64,000 bases of DNA from Toxorhynchites rutilus septentrionalis (GCF_029784135.1 NC_073746.1:295392089-295456088), one strand, 5' to 3'; counted from the stretch's first letter, positions 34,001 through 44,407 are shown. Notes: generated from the sequence alone by a model not told the origin. Numbers and translations are program-made.

Positions 34001-37000
34001 ATCTTCGTGTGTGATTGTCCCTATATCATTATACACCCAAACTAGCGTTGGCAGAAAACATTTCATCTTTGGCAGAAAAGATGCCATTTTGTGTTCATCT
34101 GGGTGAAATGCGCAAGTAATGAGCTGTTTTAAAAGCCTCAAAAAAGGTTTGTATGTATGCGAGCAGACATCTCTTTCTGTTTTCTTTTCCCATTTCATTT
34201 GAGATTGTGCAAAAAAAAAAATTCATACGACGTCAATGGGGATCGAACTAACCCAGCAAACATTAAATCGTATAATTTTGCACGTGCTAGGTCTTACAAG
34301 AAATCAGAATAAATCATAATTGCATATAATATCAATCAAAGTATGTATCGTGTATATTTGAAATCGCATAAAATGTAAAAACTCGATTTTATATATCATT
34401 ATCAAATTAAGTAGCAATTCGGTATAATAAACATCAATTTTATGATGTACATTGTCATAAAAAAATATTTAATCCACATCATATGCATATATTACGCTGA
34501 TGCAGTTTGTATGTCGTATAAGCGTATAATTTAAATCGATTCAGTATTGCAGTAAATCGTGTTGTATGCTGATGAAAATAAAGAAACAGTAAATCATATT
34601 AGATCGTAATAAAGAACATATGACATTATATTTAACATTGACACGTTTCATTTCATAACAGCAGTGTCTGAACACATACGGAAGAATAAAATAATTAAAT
34701 TTCAAAAAAAGTGGTTCTTATAGTCGATTACGCACAAAACATCGCAACCGCTGGAGAGAAGCTAAACGGATCGAAACAAATATGAGCGAAACTCATAACC
34801 AATTAACAGATGAAAATGGAATGTTGAATGAATCACTAAAACAAAACAATTTGGATTTTGATTTGATTGCAGGAATAGAGCAATTCAATGACTTCATTGA
34901 TGATGGTAATTTATTTTTAATTTTTCATGATTTCATAAAACGTGTTTAATTTCAATCTATTACAGGAAACCATAGATTTTTTATGGATTTACAAAAATGG
35001 ACTGCTGAATATCAGCACTCGAAATTGCTGATGTTCGATGAAACATGCTTCTAATGAAACATGCAGCAAAACGATAATACAGACGACCGGAGTTCGAACC
35101 CACATCGGATCAGTTTTCACCAAACATCAATCTGTGTCATTTTAAACATTTATATTCCACTCCCAAAACAAGTAAATTTAATAATTATTATTTCTACAAA
35201 TATAAATACTCATATATAAAAATGGGGATTCGTGAGGCTATAATAAACATTTTACGAAAATATTTTGCGCCATTTGTTTTTTTTCTATGTCTGTAATAAA
35301 TCGTATATGAGTATGGCAAAAGTCGTATTTGGTGCTTTGACAATTCATGAATATATTCATATTAGATCGCATTCAATTTCAACATAATCGTTATTATAGC
35401 CGGTCAAAGTTGCATATTCATCCAAACTAATTCGGTAAGCTTTTGTCATGTATGTATATGGCCTCCACTTTTACATGCATATGCCAACCAAAGTTTAGGG
35501 CATATGATGTTATATATACGCTTGTTATGCGATTTAATGTTTGCTGGGAAGGCCGGCTGGAATGCAAAGCTTTTTCACACATCCACGCTGTGTGATAATA
35601 TTACACCTCATCATAAAATGAAGTTGGGAAGTGTTAAAGAGGATAAAGAAGAACATGGACGAGAATATATCTTTCTCTGTCTGGGCCGTGTATTTGGCAA
35701 ACTATACGAAAAGCTTTCATATGCTTTCATTGAAATGTGTGTCCTGTTTCGCTCGCTCATATTGGCTCTAGCATATATATTATACAAATGATATACATGT
35801 ATTGGGGAGTAGAACATTCTCTGTTATTTTTTAGATCATTTAATGTAATAAATCGGGATGCCATAACATGAGCTAAAAATTAACTTTGGGTGTATCTTCC
35901 TTTTTTTCCTTTGCGAGTAATTCGTCCCCTTGCTATAAATAGTGAAATAAGTTGAAACGTAAATACACTATAAATATACGAATAGATTTAAGAATTGAGT
36001 GTTCATCAACATTGTTACAATTTCCTTATATCCCATCCTTCTCCTAAAAATATGTCACCCTTCTAAACTCGAGTACACCGTGAGTAATCGGTTTTTCACC
36101 TTACTAACCATAGATGCAATGTCCTGGAAAAAAAGGTAATGGAGATGGTTTCGAGCGACATAGCATGCGCTGCCATAACTATTTCGCAAATAGTGACGTC
36201 AGTCGTTGTGTTTATCTTTGATTGTCCACCGCATTCAGGCAAAAATGCTATTTTCAGGAAGTAATTTATCAATTAAAAACGTACATTTTTATAGAGCTCC
36301 CGCTGAATGTGAGGCTAATGTGACAGCGTGGAGTGAATATTTGTGAAACCCCGTCGAAAAAGACGAATAGAAGTGATATTTCCATGTGACATTTTCACTC
36401 CCCCACGTTCATAGAAACAAACGAAGTTTCATTATTTTACCGTTAATGTTTCGAAGGCTCTCAGTGTCGGTGTGTATGTTGTGAGATAATAATCGCCAAT
36501 CAATCAAAATTTCACCGAAAATGTTACTGCTTTCGAGAACTAAGCATACGACTGTTCTCTGGACCTTTTCACCCCATGAATATTCGAAATATGCCAAGAT
36601 ACCATTGTCATCTGTTAAAAAACAACCAGTTGAATGATTTCTTGAGAATTTTGGCTCAAATAAGCATGCAACCGTGAGTACTGTCAACGTTGTTTTGTTT
36701 CTTCCATATACATTCCATATTGAATGCAAATAATTACGACACGATATTTTGCTTGCCAATACAGATACATTTCGCCTACTGCTCCACCTCTATATGTACC
36801 TCATTGCCATAGATGTAAGAAAATTGTTTATATATATAGTTTTAAAATTATATTTAAGAATTCGGCTCCTTTAAACTTAAGTAACTGAGCCTGTAAAAAT
36901 AAACGAATTAATAAAAAAAATCTTCTAGTTGAACTTTTTAATAATTATTTACATTTACACATGGAAGACTGATTTCAATAATATCACAATCCAGTATATT

Positions 37001-39398
37001 CTAGATATGATAACATGTCTTCATTTTTTGAATAATAGATTTGTTGTGAGATATTCAATTTAGTAAAAAAATATAAGTATGCGATATTTTTCTCAAAGAA
37101 ACTTCCACCGAACATCTAAATTTAAAGTATAGCAAATGACACATTTTTCTCCCTGGTGTTTGGTTTCTTTTTCTTCAGTGTCTTATATTATATTTATTCA
37201 CTCAATCAACGGCAATTTTCATTTCCATGTGGATGTATTTTCCTGAAAGCTTTATGATAAGCCACGGTCAACATTATTGCAGGTGGTTTTTTTGTAAACA
37301 TGGTAAAATGAAAGGCTGTAGCGTAATATCGTGTTTTTTTTAGAACTCATTGCAATAGATATAAAAACGTCAAGAATGGGGTTCTTGATATGGATTATGT
37401 AAATGAGAACAAAGTTATGATGTATCGAACAAAAAGAAAATAATAATTTAATAGCTCAATTTTTAATTTCGTTCGATATGTTTGATTGTGAAGATATTTA
37501 AGGAAATCATCCGATAATCATCATTGCGTTAACACGTGGCAAAACATTTCTCCAACAGTCTCACCGCATTGACATCCCTATCGCATCGCGTTAATTATCA
37601 CAGGTCTAGGCGGTTTGAGTTTGATTTCCACTTTCGCGAACGAAAGAGCTTTCCTTCAAACGCATCGCGTTCATTATGACTTTTTTCAAATGATTCCAAA
37701 CTGTCACCAAATTTTTGATTCCTAGTGCATTGTCTATCTCCCGACATCTTGCATGACGGTCTTGCTCGACTAATTGCAATATTTAATCAATTGTTTCAGT
37801 GACTGGCCGAGTGAAGCGAGGTTCATCACAATTTCCAGAATTGCACTCAACAAATCACTCCTGCAATAATCTCATTATTCAAAAGTTTTAGAAGAATATA
37901 CTTTTTGCCCTATGCTCAGCAATTATCATACGCACCCGGCATAAAAGTTCGGCTGAATAGTTCATAAGATTGACATCTAGCGTCTCTTACAAAAATCTAC
38001 TTGACTATCACAAAGCACCATCTTTCAAAGGATACGTGCCAAAGTTTGACAGAAATCGGTCGATAGGTCCGTGAGTTACAGCATTGAGAGTGAAGCAACC
38101 TTTTTTTGTGAATAAAATGGAGAAATCGCAAATCAATAAAATCGATGGCAACATTGCATGAATTGGGCTTCGAATTGCTTCCGCATCCACCGTACTGTCC
38201 AGATCTGGCCCCCAGCGACTATTTTCTGTTCGCAGACCTGCAGAGAATGCTTGCTGGCAAGAAATTTAAGACCGATGATGAAGTGATTACCGAAACCTAG
38301 GCCTATTTTGGAAAAACAGAAAGAGTACTATAAAAATGGTAGCGAAAAGTTGCAAGATCGAGTTTGAGTTTTGCAAAAAAAATCGTTTTACTGTGCTACT
38401 TTATAAACATTTCAGCCGAACTGTTAGTTGTTTTTTTATTCCAAAACAGGAACCGAACCTAAACAACCGACCTCGCAGCAGCATAAAATAGGGATATCGC
38501 AATTATTTCAGTGCGACAACTTCTAGAGGGATTTGTGAAATATGAACAATCCAGATTGTAGATAGCGTCCCACCGCGGGTCCATAATCGAGCGTAAAACG
38601 CTCCCGGCGCGGTTAATAGCATAACCAATAAATGTGTGAGAAGAATCTTTCAATAAAGTTTATTGCGGTCTCAGGAGAAAAGCGAAGGAACGAAGAGCTA
38701 CCGAAAGGTGGAAACTTTCGGAATGATGACTAGCTAACATGATATTTTTTCTAGCTCAAATGGAATTCATAATTTGTTTTGGAGTGAATAATTTCGCCAT
38801 GTTTGGGCAATTTTATTGCTCTTTAGAAAGGGATTTACTCCGATTGGCAAATTCCAATAAGCTCTTCAGAGAAGTATTTCAGTTATTAACTGTGTCTCCT
38901 AGTGAAATATATATATATAGAAGGCAAAATCGTTGAATCAGAACAAAACAAAAAATCATATGGATTTCGTATGCTTACCTTCACTGGTACCGGAATTGGT
39001 CTATCCACTGGAACAGCATACGGCTGTGGAATTGGGATTCCAATCTTTTTCGTCACGACGGTGTGGGTGTGGGCGTGTGCACCCAGCACGTGTTCGTGCG
39101 GCACATGGGCTGGCAAGGGAACGGCAGCTGGGGCGCTTACAACCACACCATCGTGGTGCGCGTAGGGAACGGCGGGGGCGGGAACTGCAGCGGGAACCGC
39201 ATATGCATGAGCAAACGGATGTGTGTGACCAAACGAGTGTCCGTACACTGGTGCGGCTGGAGCGTATCCTCCGAAACCAAAAATGCCGCGCTTGTCTTTT
39301 CGGCCAATGATGGAGTTGTCATCGTTTCGGTCGTCACTGATATCCTTTACCGTGATGGCCATTGCTGACACCACGATCATCAGCAGCAGGAGCAGTGC
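22050..39398 (-). CDS. Proline/valine-rich low-complexity cuticular protein (two visible exons, 16.7 kb intron)
   Basis: Exon 39398-38979 (minus) starts after a CAG acceptor with the hydrophobic core ALLLLLMIVVSAMA, so it carries most of a signal peptide. Then come an acidic spacer and FGFGGYAPAAPVYG. An Ala/His/Pro region follows, ending KKIGIPIPQPYAVPVDRPIP and a GTAAGC donor at 38978. The last exon, 22304-22050, follows a TTTAG acceptor. It encodes about 84 residues of PYPVPVDRP-type repeats and ends PWPAAKLW. Both splice sites are phase 0, and the VPVDRP motif occurs on both sides, so one gene is favoured. Such proteins are secreted structural cuticle components. The first coding exon (Met plus a few residues) was not found. 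The intron, 22305-38978, is full of LINEs. Two tandem relatives could also explain the pattern. Confidence 0.72.
22305..24079. other. Worn repeats in cuticular-gene intron
   Basis: A GACGTAGGATTACGTC word at 22544-22559 opens a repeated segment. Blocks around 22610-22790 and 22840-23000 resemble each other (ATGATGGATT-GATGAGAT, CACTCCATAACAA and CTGATTGGTCGAAATTGA words recur), and two further shorter units share AACAGAGA and TCAAA-CCAAG words at 23090 and 23180. The block at 23965-24013 (CCTACGTCAACTATGCGGTC) recurs at 47440-47483. No gene seen. Confidence 0.5.
24087..25585 (+). pseudogene. LINE ORF1 (gag-like, CCHC zinc knuckles), frameshifted
   Basis: The reading frame opens MMDEGGGSFNMENSYDD with a Ser/Pro-rich linker, then shifts twice between about 24330 and 24520. 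The conserved segment around 24417-24510 reads, across frames, as a YPEDAP-like then PWVVFFRHKPNGK-like motif typical of I/Jockey ORF1. A stop follows KSSL at 24701-24703. The last 251 codons are open. They hold CNKCKSVGHTADYC (C-x2-C-x4-H-x4-C), a second Cys cluster and CPYCGGTPHVLIAC, then KRTFAEIL, a CAA repeat (poly-Gln, 25122-25148) and a helical C-terminus. ORF1 proteins bind LINE RNA as ribonucleoprotein; this one is broken. Confidence 0.87.
25122..25148 (+). repeat. CAA trinucleotide repeat
   Basis: About nine CAA units code for a polyglutamine tract inside the LINE ORF1 C-terminal linker. Confidence 0.9.
26699..26873. mobile_element. PIF-like MITE with poly(G) tracts
   Basis: The ends pair as GGCGTCGTGCACAAATTGCG and, reverse-complemented, GGCGACGTGCACAAAATACG. 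TAA flanks both sides (26696-26698 and 26874-26876). The interior has two long G runs (about 14 and 14 bases) in GCGTTA-GTGGGG contexts. A 3' part recurs at 27793-27939 by tandem duplication. Confidence 0.75.
26724..28786 (+). repeat. Tandem duplication of about 1 kb
   Basis: Unit 1 is 26724-27774 and unit 2 is 27793-28786. They are almost identical, including an identical 72-codon frame on the minus strand (27264-27482 and 28276-28494). Unit 2 lacks about 52 bp (26925-26976 equivalent) and some G residues. The 18-bp junction, ACCGGCCTCCCCCCCCCC, is an inverted copy of the GGGGAGGCCGGT at the unit start. The unit covers part of the GTGCG insertion, the MITEs and 345 bp of LINE ORF2. Confidence 0.88.
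26955..27196. mobile_element. MITE with TACAGTA ends (same family as 9543-9763)
   Basis: The left TACAGTATGTTAC pairs with GTAAATTACTGTA at 27184-27196. The interior contains GAGGCACCACTCAGTGTCGC and GTCCAATTAGAGG words that match, in reverse complement, the 9543-9763 element. Its left 20 bases are missing in the duplicated copy near 27992. Confidence 0.75.
28884..30017. mobile_element. hAT-like non-autonomous insertion in LINE copy A
   Basis: The left end is CATGGTTGGCAAC and the right end, reverse-complemented, is CAGAGATGCCAACCTGA. It is flanked by an 8-bp duplication with one mismatch, TTTATAGC (28876-28883) and GTTATAGC (30018-30025). Copy D has the single uninterrupted site. Near both ends the word ATCAGGA repeats. 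At about 28959, TTGGGTTGTCCGAAAAGT resembles a mariner terminus, so a second element may be nested. No intact transposase. Confidence 0.78.
30198..32350 (-). mobile_element. I-superfamily LINE, copy B (3' half)
   Basis: A minus-strand copy begins in RT motif B (GLPQGSCLSPLL, about 32350) and runs through the RNase H domain and 3' UTR to a T-run at 30200-30209, the poly(A) end. The 3' UTR word AATAAACGATTTATATAAAA-like is shared with copies C and D. It abuts copy C head to head at about 32350. No target duplication found. Confidence 0.85.
30548..32350 (-). pseudogene. LINE ORF2 C-terminal half of copy B
   Basis: Order on the minus strand: RT motif B, QLADDGVVSVVG (motif C, with LADD in place of YADD), FSTEKTEMVVFSRKHKPAKP, the RT thumb (GVWFDSKCTWGAHIRYLSKK, TGTWWGAHPEDL), then RNase H. 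RNase H shows FTDGSSMNESTGFGVF, IAELAAIYWALDSVASR, VTDSLSSVEAIRS and PGNERADSLAKVG, which include the D-E-D residues and the SHCSIPGN histidine region. After that comes a Cys/His C-terminal block, CVCGQGYHDIEHVVWSC. Two frameshifts (about 31290 and 30825) break it. The 1.8 kb remnant has no endonuclease. Confidence 0.87.
32351..34014 (+). pseudogene. LINE ORF2 C-terminal part of copy C, many frameshifts
   Basis: The readable blocks are FSTEETEMVVFSRKHKSAKP and FKYLEVWFD. RT-thumb fragments with rearrangement follow at 32540-32760. Then come RNase H pieces (FTDGSSMNESTGFGVFNEFF, IAELAAIYWALDSVASR, VTDSL followed by a stop, HSHCSIPGNERADSLAKV) and the C-terminal CVCGQGYHDIEHVVWSC, ending with the shared stop at 34012-34014. 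It has more lesions than copies B and D, so it looks older. Non-functional. Confidence 0.85.
34252..35548. mobile_element. Nested element with CCCAGCAAACATTAAATCG ends
   Basis: CCCAGCAAACATTAAATCG at 34252-34270 is mirrored exactly by its reverse complement ending at 35548, with pairing continuing imperfectly (TATAA against CATAA). Subterminal DNA at both ends carries many degenerate repeats of AAATCGTATAA/GCATATAA type. A small two-exon frame lies at 34782-35054. Flanks are AACTAA and AAGGCC; no clear duplication. Family not identified. Confidence 0.75.
34782..35054 (+). CDS. Possible two-exon 70-codon ORF of the nested element
   Basis: Exon 34782-34905 begins MSETHNQLTDENGMLNESLK and ends at a GTAATTT donor. 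After a 60-bp intron with a TATTACAG acceptor, exon 34966-35054 continues GNHRFFMDLQKWTAEYQHSK and stops at TAA. The join is in frame. The first part is acidic and Asn/Leu-rich, possibly an amphipathic helix. I recognise no domain. It may be the truncated N-terminal protein of an autonomous parent element. A chance frame in AT-rich DNA is also possible. Confidence 0.35.
36116..36806. mobile_element. 691-bp insertion with 8-bp duplication (relative of 3780-5690)
   Basis: It interrupts the LINE 3' UTR and is bounded by CCATAGAT at 36108-36115 and 36807-36814; copy D has a single CCATAGAT at this place. The ends GCAATG and CATTG are weakly inverted. An 8-bp duplication suggests a hAT-like mechanism. 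The longest frame (36409-36759 minus) has no known motif. The same sequence in reverse order occurs at 3780-5690. Confidence 0.78.
36926..37943. other. No recognised gene (intron DNA)
   Basis: AT-rich sequence. GCGATGCGTT/ATCGCATCGCG-type words at 37570-37680 form a loose inverted pair (CATCGCGTTAATTATCAC and ACGCATCGCGTTCATTATGAC as direct relatives). Nothing else assignable. Confidence 0.4.
37944..38424 (+). mobile_element. Deleted mariner element
   Basis: The ends pair as AAAGTTCGGCTGAATAG and, reverse-complemented, ACAGTTCGGCTGAAATG, flanked by TA on both sides (37942-37943 and 38425-38426). The plus strand encodes only the transposase C-terminal third. It starts ATLHELGFELLPHPPYCPDL and continues APSDYFLFADLQRML, GKKFKTDDEVITET, a stop, and AYF. 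PPYCPDLAPSDYF contains the third catalytic Asp region of mariner (DD34D) transposases. The N-terminal two thirds are deleted, so the 481-bp copy is non-autonomous. Confidence 0.85.
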
Positions 39399-42300
39399 CT
39401 GCTTGGGATGAGAGACGCAGAATAATATGTCAATTTCTAGATTATGAAGGTCTGATATTCGAACTAACGTTAAGCTTGTTAGTTCTAGATTTCACTCATT
39501 GGGAACCACAGATGATCCTATTATGGATGTACCATTGTTTGATCGAATTTAAAGAGTGAGCTTGTTGAGTCGGACCATAAAAACAATCAATCTAAAAAGC
39601 TATCATCCTCTTCCTTTTGATAAATTTCCTGGTTCATGATACAAGAAGTTACGAAAGCGTCGTTTTTCAGTCTGCAGGTACAGATTGCCACACGAGGTAC
39701 TTCGGGCTCATTTTTATTTTGGCGCTTCCCGAGGCACCCTGTCGATCGAACGCGGCTTAGAACTTCGTAGGATCTTCGTAGGTTCTAATTATATTTTTGG
39801 TATAAACTATCAATCAAATCCGGTGCTAAGACACAATCTAGTAACAGAAATACGCGCTGGGGAGTTTTATAGCAAAACGTCACAAAGATTTGAACGTATT
39901 TGAGGATGATATTTTAGTAGTTTCTAAGACAAAACTACTCTAGAGCAACAACCCGAGGAAATGGCTCAAGCAAGTTTAAGCTCGTTTTCGTTGATAAAGG
40001 GCCTGGCCGGGTAAGGGAGTAAAAAGTGCCCCCAAACCAAATCACTAGCTGTATGGCAAATATTGTAAAGGATATTAAATAAGAAATTTTGGTGGTTTAT
40101 TTGAACCCCTATGTGGTTTGACGTAGGATCTATAGTGAAAAATGTACTTTTTCGATTATTTCACGCCATCCTCAAAAGATCCGAGATAAAAATTTGAAAA
40201 AAATACTGAATGTGTATCTTACTACGGTATATAAAAAAAAATTATCAAAAAAAATATCATCAAAAATTTTAGTACTAAAAAAATATTTTAATTTTGAATT
40301 GTTTTTTTTTAGGATTTAGAGATTCAGTACTACTCTAATTCATATTTTAATGTGTTTCTACGGCTTTTCTAGATATGTGTGATTTTTTTTAGATTTTTTC
40401 AGTGTTGCGCGGTATCAAAAAATATCGGTAAAATATTGCGCGGTATATAAAAATATAAAATAATATAATATAAAACACATTTTTGTAAAATGTTTGGCCA
40501 ATTATTTCCAAAACTGCTTTTAAGTTTTGGAAAACATTAATTTCCAAAGATACAATTGAAGTTCTCCTTAATATGTCCGACTTACCCCCATTTCCCCTAC
40601 GAATGAATTTACTTTTCCGTACATACCTAATATCGTTTCTCTGTCAACTCACAAACCGAAATATAACCATCAGCGAATTCAATTTTGCAATTAAACCACT
40701 CAAAATGCCTAATATCGAAGCCACAACAATTACATCCACACGCGGAATCATGTTTGATTTTCGGTTTTTGTTTCCCTATTCCACTTTTGATCAGCATTAT
40801 TGGTAATAGGATGGTTTAAATATTATAGAATAACATGTAGAAGAGGTTCCCATCAACAGAAATTTGAAATTCACAATGCAACTATACAAATCAACCACCT
40901 GTCCATTATACCCCCACTGTCCGTTTTACCACCGGTTCCCCTATATACCGCCGTTTTCGCCTTGATTCCTTATCCACGCTAAATGGAGACTTCGTCCCCA
41001 TTACTTTGGCCTCAGAACATATTTCGATAAACGACAACGAAATTATAATAAAAATTACGCTTTTTTCTGTTAGGGATTCATACCCATGATGTTTTTCCTA
41101 CGCCACAATATTTCTAGCCTAACACACTTTTTCTTAGCGGTTGTTTCTGTTGCAGTTGTTTTCTGGGGCGATTTATTCCGGTCACGAAAATGAGCATTGT
41201 TATGGAACTCACAGATTTCTTGGGGCTGAGATCTCAAAAATTGTCGCAGTCATTCCTTCTGGGACTGAAACTGTCCCGAAGAAAATGATGGGAAAGGTTT
41301 TGAATATGGTGATGAGATTGAACGAAAACCAAGAGCCATCATACGTAGCGCATACGTGATGGTCAGATAATTGCTTGGGGAGAACTGAAAAGCAAGTGTA
41401 TGCATTAAGCAGAGCTCAGTCCCCTTTTGGCATTAGGAAAGTTCAGGAGCAGGTGCGAGCTTCTGGCTAGGTTGTGTCTGGGCTAAGAAGTGTCAGAAAT
41501 ATGCTATAAAAATAATAGAAATCTAAACTTTTAAGATAATATTCTCACTTTACGTTTGAAACCATAAAATAGAAAACCCTGTATGAGCCAGAAAGAACAC
41601 TGGTTTAACAAAATGAAGAAAATTCATTCGAAATAGTTTTCCACACAACGTTTTCGATAAGGGTATCTTTGATTTAAAAATAATAAAAACCTTTAGTTCC
41701 GTATAGGAAGCATCTTGAGCACGAAAATAATGATTTCCTGGTTACGGGGATAGCATATTATTAATTGAGTTAGGATTTCCGGGAATCACGAAACTATTAG
41801 ATTGTTTATGTAACCACACGAGTTCAAATTTGATTGTTTGACAATCTTTGACATCTGAATAGTAATGTGTTGCTTGCATAATCCTTCCATATTATGCATA
41901 AGCTTTTATTGATAATTGTTCAGCACAACTAATATTTTTATTAATATAATCACGTACCATTAGTTTCATTTTCATTCGTCGATTTGTTTGGCGCTTTTTC
42001 AATCACTGTTTGTTGTATCAATCGATATCGAAGCCCGTGAACGCCCACTTCTGGTCACAGTTGTCTTCCTTTTTTATCACTTGTCACCCCGTTATTGTAC
42101 CTTCCTCGTAATCCAAAACACCCTTGCGGGCCACGAGTTTGGCACTGGTGAAGATGTACCACACAAACGCTCGCACATACACACAAGGTACGACGCAACA
42201 GGTGTTGTAATTCCTAACCAACAGACCTCCCAAGCGAGAGGTTAAAGTTAAATAATTGAATGGCACGCGGAAAGTGTTGGATGCGGTTTGATTTGAATTT

Positions 42301-44336
42301 TTCATTTGGTGACTGATTTATAGCTTCGCCTCCCACGCGCGAATTGTTTTTCGGTTTCGGTTTGGAGGGCCTAGGACTTCACCTGTGCGATTGTGTCCCC
42401 CTTTAATCGGTGTTGCGCTTTGTGCATTCTTTGTGACGACCGTGATTGACAGCTGTTGCATTTTTGTGCAATGGTGAGCCATTTTTCGATGTTACTTTGT
42501 TACTTCAGAGGTTTCGTTGCAGGCCGGCTGTAGACCGGACATATTTGGGGCAATCAATAATTTGAGTGATACAAGTCATGCAATCTCAAGGAAACCGCAA
42601 ACCCCTCAAGGACCAATGGAGAGAAAGTTTATTTGAAAAATGCGAGACTATTCGACCGCGATGGTCCCTACGTTCCCAGGCAGAAATCATCACTTCAACG
42701 CAGTATTACTTATATCATTATTACTACCACTTCATCAATCTCATGGGAAAGATCAAGATACGTTTGTATCCGTAAAATCCAGAGAAATCTCTGATGAAGT
42801 ATATTATCCTGAATAATCTTGTCGTAATATGAGGACTTACCATTTTTGACGATGAGATTTAGGCTCTCATCATTTAAAAAAAAAGGTAATATGATTGGAT
42901 CTTCACATCGGTCTATGGTACAAGGTGCCGTCGTTTGGTTACTAAGTGGGTTGGGGGTGGTATATCGAAGAAGTACGTAAGAAGGCGGAAGGAGGATTGT
43001 TCACCTGAAGCGTGAAAGAGAAAGATTGATCACAAGTAATTGAAATTCTGCATTCTCCCAATAATTTCAGTTATATTTAGCTGCTACTAGTAGTTTACTC
43101 AAAGATAACCGTTTTGCGTATAGAATAGACAAAACGTTTGCAACGTAAAGTGTCGTATTGAACAGAGATCACAAACTATACATAGACGTTCAAGATAACT
43201 TTTAAAATGGTTTTGGCGAATTGACCCCCCCTGGCGGTAAACTTCTAAGCGTCTTGTGTAAGATCTTTCAATTTATGCACAACTCTCAAACAGACTATTT
43301 CAATAACACAATACAGCAAATACACAAACATCAGATGACATAACGCACAATTTATCACCTCCGAGTCCAAAATGCTGACACTTTGTGACATTGATTCGCA
43401 ATGGCCCCACTGCGTTCAACTGCTAAGGGACACGGCGGTGAAAGTAATTTTGCCAAGCCATTCCGGGCCTTCTTTCCGGTCACCGGGAAGGAGCGACATT
43501 CAAGCAGTATTATGTTTGATATTTGGTAACATTATACACGTTGGCTCGATGGGTTTTCAAATTCGGATGCGATCGAGTTGTGTGTAAACACCGCGTGGAA
43601 ATTAATAACAAGCATACATAAACCTTTTCCAACTATACGTATACGGATTTCTTATAGGGATGATTATGAAATAATCTTCCGTTGGTTATTACATTGATGT
43701 TCAACCTTGACTCTCTGTAATGGACATCGGCGCACACCCCCATTTGTGCGTGTGTGCCTTTGCGGATAACGAATTTCGCAATTCGGGGAATCTATCCGAG
43801 CACCATAGTGTTTGGATTATATTGCTGGTATCGGTATCGGTTGAAAAAGCAAAATATGGAGGAAATGAAAGACAAATTGCAACTCGACGATGTAAATCCT
43901 CCTGTGGGACAGAGAGCTATGAATTATTCATATGCTTCCGGTAATGTACCGAATCGATATCGAAACATAAATGTACATGGTTTCGGATTTGAATGTCCTT
44001 CCGTTTAATTAATTTGTCTCCTGAGGAAATCACGAGAGCGGTGAAGTTCCCAACGCTCTCAGTTTCCTAGATTGTCGTTCGATGACCATGATATCCTATC
44101 ATATCTCACTCTGATATATAAAGTACGGATTAGAATGATTAATTCATTCAGAACCATTAGACAAACAACTTCAAACTCGTACCGACATTGTGGAATGCAA
44201 ATTCGATGGCTTCTGAAACATAAATGAGGAAGCAAATCATTCAGAGAGATATGCTAGAAGAAACACAGGAGAAAAGCCGGAAGGGCAAATGTTTGGTTCT
44301 AGGGATTAGCTGGAAAAATATTACCAAAGAGTAATT

Positions 44337-44339
<3 letters not shown>
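39399..44339. other. Long stretch without a supported gene
   Basis: The first exon and promoter of the minus-strand cuticular gene should lie somewhere in this direction, but no ATG-plus-donor exon could be fixed. A minimal ATG followed by GTACGTG at 41960-41952 (minus) is a weak candidate. A repeat-like start (GGGCCTGGCCGGGTAAGGG) lies at 40000, and a GACGTAGGATC word at 40120. A plus frame at 43754-44008, with a hydrophobic stretch followed by RYRLKKQNMEEMKDKL, resembles a membrane-protein tail but has no start or splice support. Confidence 0.4.

Positions 44340-44402
<63 letters not shown>
44340..44402. repeat. AT dinucleotide microsatellite
   Basis: About 31 uninterrupted AT units. They directly abut the 5' side of the Helitron-like repeat, in the arrangement (AT)n-ATGGATTTCTGTCTGTCTG. 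Confidence 0.95.

Positions 44403-44407
<5 letters not shown>

Larger units (their letters stand above)
34034..35892. mobile_element. TA-target DNA element inserted in LINE copy C
   Basis: The ends CACCCAAA and TTTGGGTG are inverted, flanked by TA (34032-34033 and 35893-35894), and interrupt LINE 3' UTR sequence that is continuous in copies B and D. The inverted repeat is short (8 bp). Most of the interior is taken by a second nested element (34252-35548). No transposase motif is seen in the remaining about 560 bp. Confidence 0.7.
32351..36925 (+). mobile_element. I-superfamily LINE, copy C (3' half) with two insertions
   Basis: The plus-strand copy starts at about 32351 (TGGACCATTGGGC, equivalent to copy D 50036) and runs to the ORF2 stop at 34014. 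The 3' UTR is split by a TA-target element (34034-35892) and a 691-bp element (36116-36806), and the A-rich end lies at about 36915. Removing both insertions restores collinearity with the copy D 3' UTR. Copies B and C share the truncation zone and point away from each other. Confidence 0.85.

Noticed and set aside
30198..36925. Twin-priming inversion of a single LINE
   Set aside because: Both arms contain the same 3' half with its own tail, whereas twin priming inverts a non-overlapping 5' part.
38902..39368. Plus-strand frames of 87-125 codons
   Set aside because: Antisense shadows of the GC-rich cuticular exon on the minus strand.
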